This document shows positions 1-5,350 of a stretch of 5,692 nt of DNA, piece by piece. Numbering within the stretch: the first letter of the stretch is position 1; every line of letters starts with the position of its first letter. This DNA is from Spirochaetota bacterium. Lineage in GTDB: Bacteria; Spirochaetota; Leptospiria; Turneriellales; Turneriellaceae. The notes under the pieces were generated by a model. The model made no database searches and was not told the DNA's origin. It was given only the letters and a program-made list of their open reading frames with translations. Location: positions 1 to 5,692 of the forward strand of contig JAKQXK010000559.1 in the NCBI GenBank assembly GCA_029561505.1, given 5' to 3'. Both the position numbers and the translations under genes were made by a program.

Positions 1-1166
1 AGCTTTTCGGCATTCGGCAGCAGTCTTTGTACAGGCAGATCGCCCAGGTAAGCGCGGTAAAAACCCGCTTCGGGTAAGAACGCCTGAACCGGCGGCATGC
101 CTTCGCCTGCCGCAAATATGCCACTCACCTTGTATATCTGCTGCGCCGGCTCAGCCGAATGTATCGTCTTGTAGCTGAGCGTCACCGATTCACCCACTGA
201 AACGCCGAGCGTTTCAGCTGTTTCTTCAGAGACCATGATCGTGTCGGTGTCCCGGTCACGCGCGGCTTTACCTTTGCTCAGAGTGAGCGCCTTCTGTGTC
301 AGGGGGGATTTCTCATATTCCTGAAGTAAACCGCCTGTTGTTGCCGGCACGGTTTTTTTACCAAAGGCCAGTTCGCAGCCGATTGCGGCTACCCCCGGTT
401 TCAACAGCGCATGCACCTTGTCGGCAAGGCGAATTACGGCGCGCGGCGAATCAAACTTCTTGAAGGTGACCTGTAAAGAACCCGACTCATTCTCGCGCAG
501 GCCGCGCAGCGCTTTTAGGTTCTTGAGAGGCAGAAACAACGCACCGCTTTCAAACATGCTCTCTGACTTCAGCACCATGACGATCGTGAAGCGCGCGCTC
601 TGCTCTTGACCACTCACGGTTTTGAGCCGCATCTTGAGCGTGTCGAAGAGTTTAACGTTGAGCGCCTTTGCTTTGTCAGAAAATATCGCAACCGGGTTCT
701 CGTATTGCGGCGAGAGCAGATCTTCAATTTTGCCTTCGCTGGCGCGACTCACGAGATATTCTGCATCTGAAGATTTTGTAGGGTCGGCGCCGGCACCGAG
801 ATCCATCGGCACCACGATCACGTTTTCACCCTTGCCGATACCGATCGCGCGCGAAAACACCGCAACGTTCTCAGAAATTTCGCGTATCTCGGGCAGATTC
901 TGCTGCAGCAGATTCGTAAAGAACGCGCGGTCACGCATCAGCAGGTTCTGCGCGCGCGAACGTTCGAGCACTGCGAGTTCAATGTGCCCCGTCATCTGTG
1001 CGACAATCTTGTTGAGCAGCGTGTCGGTAATGCCGCGTGAAAACGAGTTCGCCAAAATCAGAATCATGGTGCCGAACGCAATCGCCACACCCAGCAGAAG
1101 ATTACGCCGGCGCTGCCGAATCAGGTTGCGAAAGGCCAGGGAATTGAGTAGCTTTAGTCTGGTCAT
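1..1166 (-). CDS. ABC transporter permease, FtsX/MacB/LolC-E type (3' part outside window)
   Basis: This is the second permease subunit of the ABC system whose ATPase lies at 3142-3879. The reading frame is open from the ATG at 1166 to the window edge, giving 388 codons. The N-terminus begins MTRLKLLNS, then FRNLIRQRRRN, a basic cytoplasmic patch typical of this family, followed by one membrane helix at about residues 23-40. A TGHI motif and a long soluble, presumably periplasmic, domain follow. The last three helices of the FtsX domain must lie beyond position 1. The first permease has the same layout (ARNLWRHKGKS, helix, TGHI), so the two look like paralogues that pair as a heterodimer. The ATG overlaps the stop of the upstream endonuclease gene as ATGA. 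It is preceded by a purine-rich Shine-Dalgarno stretch that belongs to an inserted repeat. The family assignment is firm. The exported substrate is unknown; lipoprotein release is one possibility by analogy with LolCDE. Confidence 0.9.
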   Translation of the reverse strand, partial: MTRLKLLNSLAFRNLIRQRRRNLLLGVAIAFGTMILILANSFSRGITDTLLNKIVAQMTGHIELAVLERSRAQNLLMRDRAFFTNLLQQNLPEIREISENVAVFSRAIGIGKGENVIVVPMDLGAGADPTKSSDAEYLVSRASEGKIEDLLSPQYENPVAIFSDKAKALNVKLFDTLKMRLKTVSGQEQSARFTIVMVLKSESMFESGALFLPLKNLKALRGLRENESGSLQVTFKKFDSPRAVIRLADKVHALLKPGVAAIGCELAFGKKTVPATTGGLLQEYEKSPLTQKALTLSKGKAARDRDTDTIMVSEETAETLGVSVGESVTLSYKTIHSAEPAQQIYKVSGIFAAGEGMPPVQAFLPEAGFYRAYLGDLPVQRLLPNAEK

Positions 1167-1558
1167 GTCCCCCTCCCGGCCTCCCCCGCTTGCGGGGGAG
1201 GAGTAACACGCATGAGACTGTTTAGCACCTGAGAGATCTCGGACACGACTGTTTCAACACTGCTCAAGACTCTTTCGTTCGGGAATCGCAAAATATGAAT
1301 ACCAAACTGGCTCAAGCCTTCTGAGCGAAAGGTGTCGTAGGCGGCCTGCTTATCATGTATCTTACCATCAAGCTCGATCCCTAGTTTAGCCGATGGGCAA
1401 AAAAAATCCAGAATGTACTTTCGCACAACGTGTTGCCTCCGAAATTTATAACCCATAAGCCTGCCCTTTCGAAGATGATCCCACAGCATTGCCTCTGCAC
1501 CTGTTGGCTGATTTCGCAGCAGCCGAGCACGGCGCGTCATTTCTTTTAAGGCTCTCAT
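1163..1558 (-). CDS. DUF559 / Vsr-like PD-(D/E)XK endonuclease domain protein
   Basis: The protein has about 131 residues when started at the ATG at 1558, which has a GGGGGGAG Shine-Dalgarno seven bases upstream. An in-frame TTG at 1609 would add 17 residues that merely translate the terminal repeat. The fold is that of the DUF559 family, related to very-short-patch-repair endonucleases. It has RARLLRNQPTGAEAMLW near residues 10-26, GYKFRRQH at 36-43, then the nuclease core: D51 in YILDFFC, E62 and D64 in GIELDG, H68, and ILRFPNERVL at 89-98. These match the expected acidic metal-binding residues, so it is probably intact. The last residues (TPPPQAGEAGRGT) are encoded by the left terminal repeat and are probably not part of the fold. 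The gene interrupts an ABC operon between two permease genes and overlaps the second by four bases. The cellular role of DUF559 proteins is unsettled; repair, defence or mobility of its own cassette are all possible. Confidence 0.88.
   Translation of the reverse strand: MRALKEMTRRARLLRNQPTGAEAMLWDHLRKGRLMGYKFRRQHVVRKYILDFFCPSAKLGIELDGKIHDKQAAYDTFRSEGLSQFGIHILRFPNERVLSSVETVVSEISQVLNSLMRVTPPPQAGEAGRGT
1167..1206. repeat. left terminal inverted repeat with GC hairpin
   Basis: This repeat contains a perfect ten-base stem, CCTCCCCCGC at 1180-1189 with GCGGGGGAGG at 1192-1201, around a central TT. Reading inward it runs GTCCCC, a C-rich link, the hairpin, then AGTAAC. The copy at 1561-1607, read on the other strand, has the same order (GTCCCC, C-rich link, hairpin with TT centre, AGTAGCC). 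On the minus strand it encodes the nuclease C-terminal tail and the Shine-Dalgarno of the next gene. Confidence 0.85.
1172..1177 (-). promoter_or_regulatory. Shine-Dalgarno of second permease, supplied by the inserted repeat
   Basis: Read on the minus strand, GGGAGG lies here, five bases before the ATG at 1166. The bases are part of the outer arm of the left terminal repeat of the DUF559 cassette, so the downstream permease uses a ribosome binding site carried by the insertion rather than an ancestral one. That it is used is inferred from position and sequence only. Confidence 0.6.
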
Positions 1559-1620
1559 TTGGCTACTCCCCCCTCCCCGCAAGCGGGGAGGGGTCGGGGG
1601 TGGGGACAAATTTGCTTCAT
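1555..1620 (-). CDS. possible 21-codon leader ORF through the right repeat
   Basis: An ATG at 1620, one base after the stop of the first permease (TAA at 1624-1622), opens a 21-residue frame beginning MKQICPHPRP. Its TGA overlaps the preferred DUF559 start as ATGA. It could carry ribosomes from the permease stop to the nuclease start by termination-reinitiation. There is no recognisable protein family and it may be chance, since most of it is just repeat sequence in another frame. Confidence 0.2.
   Translation of the reverse strand: MKQICPHPRPLPACGEGGVAK
1561..1607. repeat. right terminal inverted repeat with GC hairpin
   Basis: This repeat contains a perfect eleven-base stem, CCCCTCCCCGC at 1570-1580 with its complement at 1583-1593, around a central AA (TT on the minus strand). 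It is the inverted partner of 1167-1206, differing by a few C/G run-length changes and substitutions. Its inner part (1566-1573 on the minus strand) is the Shine-Dalgarno of the DUF559 gene. No T-run follows on either strand, so it does not look like an intrinsic terminator. Confidence 0.85.
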
Positions 1621-1621
1621 A

Positions 1622-3145
1622 TTAATCCCTCGAAATCGCATCGAGCGGTGTGATGCGCCGCGCGACAATAATCGGATACACTGACGCGATTACTGTGACG
1701 AGGCCCAGCTCGAAAATACCGAACGCGATGTCACCTGCGCTCAGGTACGGTGCGAAAGTTTTGCCGCCGAAAAGCAGCTGCAAAATATTGTTTTCTGCGG
1801 TGATCTGCATCGCCTTTGCAACCGGCACGGCCGCTGCCCCAAAGATGATGCCGAGGCCGCCGAAGACGACAGCCAAAACTGCCGTTTCGATAAAAAACAT
1901 TTTGGTGACAAACGCCTTCTGTGCCCCCACGGCGCGCATCATGCCGAGCTCGGCGGTGCGTTCGAGTGCAGCCATCGAAAGTGTGTTCATGATGATGATC
2001 ACCGCCACAAAAAAGATGAAGAAAACAAAGCCCATGAGCGCGCCGCGTATAATGCCCGCCATATCGCCGAGCTGGCCAATCGCCTTTTGCCACGTCACAG
2101 CCTGCGCCGGGGCCTGAGCTGCCTTGAACGCCTCATTAAGACTGCGTGTGCGCGACTCAAGTGACTCGCCGGGTTTAAGTTTTACAAAAACAACGTTGTA
2201 GGCGCCTGCGTCGGTTTTGGGCCCCGGTGCATCAGACTTCTGCTTCAGTTTTTTCAGCGATTGCGCGAGCGCAGATTTGCCTGCATTACCCGCGACAACG
2301 GTATTCTCGTTAAACAACGAATCGAGATTATCTGATTTTTCCATCAGGTTGCGGGTGTCGGCGGTCAGGTTAACAGCGGCGTCGCTGCCCGTCACCCATT
2401 GAAAACACTCGCGAAAAGTTTCGATATCGAGAATATTAAAGAATTTCCAGTAGTCGTCGAGAAACTCGTAGCGCACGATGCCTTTAATGTCGGCACGCAC
2501 ATCGAATGCAGTCGATTCACCCGACGCCCCCATGAGCACGAGCGAATCTTTCACGATCATCTTATCGCGGTATTTTTTCGCTTCGTCAGAAAAATGCGCT
2601 GCGTCGAGTTCAAACCCGACCGGCTTCACCCAGATATTCTGGTCGTTGAAAAACCGCGTACGGCGGCCCTGGCTCACAAGCATGCCACGCTCGTTCTTTT
2701 CAAGAAGTTTGCCTTCGACGAGCTTCACGTTCTCGCGAAACATCTTGTTGTATTCAGGAAAATCAACACCCAACAGCATCGCAAAATCGAGATCACCCTC
2801 TTCGGTCAGCACAAAGCTAAACCCCCGTGCTGCGGGCAGGTATGAGGCGATGTAAGATTCTTGCGCCAGCACACCCCTGACCTTTTCGAAGTGTTTGATG
2901 AGCGCAATATCTTTGCCCATGGGCGTGAACAGAATGTTAGGGTTTTCTTGCGCGTCGGATATCACAACGATATGGCCGGTGAAACGCTCGACGATATTCT
3001 CGCTGAGGCCACGGTTCATGCCGCTGATCACAGCATTGCCGAGCGTCATGATCAGCGCACCGACAAAAAGTATCGCGCCAATCACGAGACTCTTGCCTTT
3101 ATGGCGCCACAGGTTGCGCGCCGCAATCGTGATCGCGAGTCTCAT
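1622..3145 (-). CDS. ABC transporter permease, FtsX/MacB/LolC-E type
   Basis: This is a complete 507-residue membrane subunit of the ABC system. An N-terminal helix spans about residues 19-41 after a basic cytoplasmic stretch (ARNLWRHKGKS). A large soluble domain runs from about 45 to 360 and should lie outside the cytoplasmic membrane. A C-terminal FtsX domain has three helices at about 363-390, 415-442 and 470-494. The cytoplasmic loop after the second helix carries ERTAELGMMRAVGA (residues 395-408), the characteristic ATPase-coupling signature of this superfamily. This four-helix layout is that of LolC/LolE and MacB membrane parts and does not resemble importer permeases. The ATG overlaps the ATPase stop as ATGA and has only an A-rich run upstream with no Shine-Dalgarno, so translation is probably coupled to the ATPase. 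Its likely partner is the permease at 1-1166. The substrate cannot be told from the sequence. Confidence 0.93.
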   Translation of the reverse strand: MRLAITIAARNLWRHKGKSLVIGAILFVGALIMTLGNAVISGMNRGLSENIVERFTGHIVVISDAQENPNILFTPMGKDIALIKHFEKVRGVLAQESYIASYLPAARGFSFVLTEEGDLDFAMLLGVDFPEYNKMFRENVKLVEGKLLEKNERGMLVSQGRRTRFFNDQNIWVKPVGFELDAAHFSDEAKKYRDKMIVKDSLVLMGASGESTAFDVRADIKGIVRYEFLDDYWKFFNILDIETFRECFQWVTGSDAAVNLTADTRNLMEKSDNLDSLFNENTVVAGNAGKSALAQSLKKLKQKSDAPGPKTDAGAYNVVFVKLKPGESLESRTRSLNEAFKAAQAPAQAVTWQKAIGQLGDMAGIIRGALMGFVFFIFFVAVIIIMNTLSMAALERTAELGMMRAVGAQKAFVTKMFFIETAVLAVVFGGLGIIFGAAAVPVAKAMQITAENNILQLLFGGKTFAPYLSAGDIAFGIFELGLVTVIASVYPIIVARRITPLDAISRD

Positions 3146-3879
3146 TTTATTTTTTTCGATGCGCCGGTGCGTTTTGGCTTCGCCAAACGTACCGGTGCAT
3201 CGTTAACGATCAATCCGTCTCTGATTTTGACCACATGGCGGGCGTATTGCAGCACGTCGGGGTCATGCGTTGAAAACACAAACGTCGTTTTGTGCTGTTC
3301 GTTCAGCCGGCGCATCAGCTCGAGAATCTTATGGCCTGTGTCTGAGTCGAGGTTTGCCGTCGGCTCATCTGCCAGCACGATTTTTGGGTTGGTGACGAGC
3401 GCGCGGGCGATTGCGACGCGCTGCCTCTGCCCGCCAGAAAGTTCGGCAGGGCGCTGGCCAATTTGTGAAGTCAAACCCACCTCTTCGATGAGATGCTCGG
3501 CGCGCTCTTTAATTTCAGCCTTTGACAGCTTGAGGTCTTTCATCAGCAACAGCGGAAACTCGACGTTCTCAAGCACATCGAGCACCGGTATCAGATTAAA
3601 AGTCTGAAAAATAAAACCTACGGTATAGAGGCGCAGGTCGGTGAGCGCATTGTCGCTGAGTGTCGTGATGTCTTGGCCCGCTATCGATACGTCACCGCTC
3701 GAAGGCCGGTCGATGCAGCCGATGATATTCAGCAGCGTCGTTTTGCCGCTGCCCGAAGGCCCTACAACCGACAAGAGGTCGCCCTGCTCGACCTGAAAAT
3801 TGACACCTTTGAGCGCGCTGACCGTCGTTTCGCCGAGCGGGTAGTCTTTGCGCACATTGGTCATGGATATGATTTGCAT
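3142..3879 (-). CDS. ABC transporter ATP-binding protein, LolD/MacB type
   Basis: This is a cytoplasmic ATPase of 245 residues that powers the two permeases downstream. All ABC motifs are present and look intact: Walker A GPSGSGKT at residues 40-47, Q-loop Gln92, signature LSGGQ at 147-151, Walker B IVLADE ending at Glu172, D-loop NLDSD, and the switch His205 in STHD. The start at 3879 (MQIISMTNVRKDYP) is preferred because GAAGGAG lies four bases upstream; an in-frame start at 3933 would add 18 unrelated residues. The sequence is closest in style to LolD and MacB nucleotide-binding domains (family knowledge). After the usual end near DGLIV there is a basic tail of about 20 residues (DAPVRLAKPKRTGAS then KKIK), most of which is encoded by a large inverted repeat. 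It is the first gene of the operon, with the stop overlapping the next start. Confidence 0.95.
   Translation of the reverse strand: MQIISMTNVRKDYPLGETTVSALKGVNFQVEQGDLLSVVGPSGSGKTTLLNIIGCIDRPSSGDVSIAGQDITTLSDNALTDLRLYTVGFIFQTFNLIPVLDVLENVEFPLLLMKDLKLSKAEIKERAEHLIEEVGLTSQIGQRPAELSGGQRQRVAIARALVTNPKIVLADEPTANLDSDTGHKILELMRRLNEQHKTTFVFSTHDPDVLQYARHVVKIRDGLIVNDAPVRLAKPKRTGASKKIK
3157..3202. repeat. 46-bp imperfect palindrome inside the ATPase 3' end
   Basis: Arms at 3157-3178 and 3182-3202 pair around a TTC centre, with one bulged base and two positions that are G-T on the plus strand and A-C on the minus strand. The paired core includes GATGC, CCGGT and TTTGGC. It encodes residues 227-241 of the ATPase, beyond the conserved domain. 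On the transcribed strand it is followed by an A-run with no T-run, so it is not a standard terminator. Confidence 0.75.
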
Positions 3880-3883
3880 GTGT

Positions 3884-3890
3884 CTCCTTC
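3884..3890 (-). promoter_or_regulatory. Shine-Dalgarno deciding the ATPase start
   Basis: GAAGGAG on the minus strand lies four bases before the ATG at 3879. It is the strongest ribosome binding site in the operon and decides against the longer start at 3933. Confidence 0.8.
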
Positions 3891-3993
3891 GAGCTCTGGC
3901 GTGCCACGAAATTCCTTTGGCCCGCACGGCCATGGTTTTCCATAACTACCAGACAACCAAAAGTTACTGAACTATCAGCCCGCCGACCATATT

Positions 3994-4009
3994 TTAACCA
4001 AACGGTTAA
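3994..4009. promoter_or_regulatory. small AT-rich inverted repeat upstream of the ABC operon
   Basis: TTAACC and GGTTAA flank an AAAC loop, six bases past the stop of the SRPBCC gene and about 115 bases before the ATPase start. It could be an operator or a weak hairpin; the stem is short and no T-run follows. The rest of the gap from 3891 to 4015 shows no promoter that can be called with confidence. Confidence 0.25.
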
Positions 4010-4015
4010 TTCATG

Positions 4016-4444
4016 TCAGCTTTCAGCGACCAGCCTGAATGCAGCGAGCGCCTGCTGCCAATGCCCTTCTGAATTCGAGCGCGCCTCTTCGCTGCGGTGG
4101 TTTTGCTGAACAACCGTGAGCCGCACAGCGCCTGAAACTTCGGCGAGTTGGTACGTGATCTTTTGGTAATTTTCGGGAATATCGGTAAGACCGGCAAAGC
4201 TGCTCCAGTAATCCATTACCAAAAGTTTTGGCGGGTCGATTTCGAGAATCGTACCTTTGTCGAGGTATGGTTTTCCCTGGTATTCGCCGGTGTACGTGAT
4301 CGGGCTACCCTTTTTCCAGTCGCAGGTCGTCTCTGTACCAAAAAGCCAATGGCGAATTTTCTCAGGGTTCGTGAGGGTATCCCAAACGGCGGCGGCCGAT
4401 GCTTGAATATCGATTTGTGCGGTAGCGGTGAAATTGTTTTTCAT
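4016..4444 (-). CDS. SRPBCC / AHSA1-like domain protein
   Basis: This is a small cytoplasmic protein of the START-like (SRPBCC) superfamily, in the AHSA1 group. It is about 142 residues when started at MKNNFTATAQID. Typical marks are AAAVWDTLTNPEKIRHWLFG at residues 17-36, a run of beta strands with GEYQGKPYLDKG and LLVMDYWSSFAGL, and a final helix in SEGHWQQALAAFRLV. The fold encloses a hydrophobic cavity. Members are often stress-related or ligand-binding proteins with no proven reaction, so no function is assigned. A longer start at 4474 is possible, but it would fall within a candidate operator and at the likely transcription start. Neither start has a clear Shine-Dalgarno. The gene is divergent from an AraC-type regulator, which is a common arrangement for a regulator and its target. 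Confidence 0.85.
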   Translation of the reverse strand: MKNNFTATAQIDIQASAAAVWDTLTNPEKIRHWLFGTETTCDWKKGSPITYTGEYQGKPYLDKGTILEIDPPKLLVMDYWSSFAGLTDIPENYQKITYQLAEVSGAVRLTVVQQNHRSEEARSNSEGHWQQALAAFRLVAES

Positions 4445-4461
4445 AGTGGGGCGAATATAGG
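4434..4461 (+). promoter_or_regulatory. possible promoter for the AraC-type gene
   Basis: TTGTTT at 4434-4439 and TATAGG at 4456-4461 are separated by 16 bases on the plus strand. Transcription would then start near 4468, which fits a start codon at 4497 or 4533 better than the GTG at 4461. The match to the sigma-70 consensus is only moderate. Confidence 0.3.
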
Positions 4462-4463
4462 TG

Positions 4464-4480
4464 TTCGCGCTCATCGCGAA
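4464..4480. promoter_or_regulatory. candidate operator between divergent genes
   Basis: TTCGCG (4464-4469) and CGCGAA (4475-4480) form a perfect six-base inverted repeat with a five-base spacer. A GCGAAT word is also repeated directly 25 bases apart (4451-4456 and 4476-4481). The site lies between the two possible promoters and is a natural place for the AraC-type protein, or another regulator, to bind. The role is inferred. Confidence 0.35.
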
Positions 4481-4508
4481 TTGTAAAAACGCGACAGTGG
4501 CTCAGATA
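4480..4508 (-). promoter_or_regulatory. possible promoter for the SRPBCC gene
   Basis: TACAAT at 4480-4485 on the minus strand matches five of six bases of the -10 consensus. A poor -35 (TTATCT) lies about 18 bases upstream. Transcription would begin near 4473, just after the ATG at 4474, leaving a short leader before the preferred start at 4444. Confidence 0.3.
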
Positions 4509-5297
4509 ATTGAACCCAAACCAAGGGGAATCTTGAATGTTCTGCCCGGGCAGCAGCCTTTTCAGCTGCACCGCGCTCTGCCGGGCCCACAATTTTCCCG
4601 GCTGGTCGAGCACTACTGGTCGGTCAGCTGGAACCTCGACGGCAAGGCACCTTACGAATCAGAGACGCTGCCGCACCCGTCGGTACACCTCGTGCTTGAG
4701 AAAAACCGGTCTGAAGTTGTCGGCGTGATGCGCGGCCGGTTCACGCGCCGCCTCGAAGGCGATGGCTGTGTCTTCGGTATCAAGTTTCTGCCAGGCGCAT
4801 TTCGTGCGCTGAGCCGAGGGCCAGTTGCAAAATTCACCGATCGCCGTGTTTTGCCTGGCGCAGTTTTTGGTGAAAACTTTTATACCATTGAATCTGAGAT
4901 ACTATCGCAGCAGAACTTTGACGCCATGGCGCACGCGGCAGAAAAATTTCTCGGCGCTATAGATATCCCCATCGATGCGAATGCTGAACTTGTGCGCGAG
5001 ATTGTCTTCACGATACGCGACGATCGCACGATTCTGCGCGTCGATAGCGTGGCCGAAGAATTTGCTCTGGGCAAACGGCAGCTGCAGCGACTTTTCGCCG
5101 AATACGTCGGTGTAAGCCCCAAATGGGTGATCGAACGCTACCGCATGCACGAGGCGCTCGTTCAGCTCACAGAAGGCGGCCGGGCCGATCTCGCAAGCCT
5201 GGCTCACGGGCTCGGCTATTTTGATCAGGCCCACTTTCACAAGGCGTTTCAGCGGCTCACCGGAAAATCGCCCGGTGAATACGCGACAGGTCTTTGA
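4497..5297 (+). CDS. AraC-family transcriptional regulator with DUF6597-like N-terminus
   Basis: This is a DNA-binding regulator of about 266 residues. The N-terminal half carries the marks of the DUF6597-type sensor region: PRGILN near the start, VEHYWSVSWNL at about 37-47, ETLPHPSVHLVLE at 56-68 and FGIKFLPGAFRAL at about 93-105. The C-terminal half is a full AraC DNA-binding domain with two helix-turn-helix units: VDSVAEEFALGKRQLQRLF at about 182-200, and LASLAHGLGYFDQAHFHKAF at 232-251, which ends in the family signature LTGKSPGEY. The start is uncertain. GTG at 4497 keeps the PRGILN motif. GTG at 4461 overlaps the presumed promoter. TTG at 4533 has the best Shine-Dalgarno (AAGGGG) but would cut the motif. 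Its effector is unknown. Its likely targets are itself and the divergent SRPBCC gene. Confidence 0.9.
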   Translation: MAQIIEPKPRGILNVLPGQQPFQLHRALPGPQFSRLVEHYWSVSWNLDGKAPYESETLPHPSVHLVLEKNRSEVVGVMRGRFTRRLEGDGCVFGIKFLPGAFRALSRGPVAKFTDRRVLPGAVFGENFYTIESEILSQQNFDAMAHAAEKFLGAIDIPIDANAELVREIVFTIRDDRTILRVDSVAEEFALGKRQLQRLFAEYVGVSPKWVIERYRMHEALVQLTEGGRADLASLAHGLGYFDQAHFHKAFQRLTGKSPGEYATGL

Positions 5298-5332
5298 CAG
5301 TTGGCAGCGATTCTCCTTTACGGCGCAGCCTA

Positions 5333-5347
5333 ACCTGCATTGCAGGT
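5333..5347. promoter_or_regulatory. 15-bp palindrome overlapping the metF ribosome binding site
   Basis: ACCTGCA and TGCAGGT flank a single T, a perfect seven-base inverted repeat. The right arm contains the AGG of the metF Shine-Dalgarno (5344-5349). It could be a protein-binding site or an RNA hairpin that hides the ribosome site. The 53-base gap between the AraC-type gene and metF holds nothing else recognisable. Confidence 0.4.
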
Positions 5348-5350
5348 GGG

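Larger units (their letters stand above)
1167..1607 (-). mobile_element. candidate mobile cassette: DUF559 nuclease bounded by inverted hairpin repeats
   Basis: The stretch opens with GTCCCC and closes with GGGGAC. Each end carries a related 40-47 bp GC-rich repeat in opposite orientation, with the DUF559 gene filling everything between. It separates two paralogous permease genes that would normally be adjacent, which suggests insertion. No convincing target-site duplication is seen; only the four bases TCAT occur near both sides (1163-1166 and 1617-1620), and on the right they do not touch the end. Transposase motifs are absent. From memory, DUF559 genes in many bacteria carry similar Pro/Gly-rich repeat-encoded ends, which fits a recurring unit, but this was not searched. 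Exact boundaries are inferred. Confidence 0.5.

Noticed and set aside
622..1206. Long plus-strand open frame opposite the second permease, ending in a Pro-rich PPPLAGEE tail
   Set aside because: It is a shadow of the permease frame and has Ser/Arg-rich composition with no family features; the tail is just the repeat read on the other strand.
1561..1607. GC hairpins at the cassette ends as intrinsic terminators
   Set aside because: No T-run follows either hairpin on the transcribed strand, and termination there would cut off the second permease of the operon.
1163..1609. TTG start at 1609 for the nuclease
   Set aside because: It would only add translated repeat sequence; the ATG at 1558 has a good Shine-Dalgarno and begins at the conserved core.
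1163..1620. TCAT near both ends as a target-site duplication
   Set aside because: It is only four bases, and the right copy is about ten bases away from the repeat end; chance is likely.
2861..3607. Plus-strand open frame of 248 codons across the permease/ATPase junction
   Set aside because: It is antisense to two well-supported genes, with no recognisable domain; the minus-strand products carry all conserved motifs.
4461..4497. GTG start at 4461 for the AraC-type gene
   Set aside because: It overlaps the presumed -10 element and operator, has no Shine-Dalgarno and adds residues not typical of the family.
5298..5350. SAM riboswitch or other structured leader before metF
   Set aside because: The gap is only 53 bases and shows none of the conserved riboswitch helices, only a simple palindrome.
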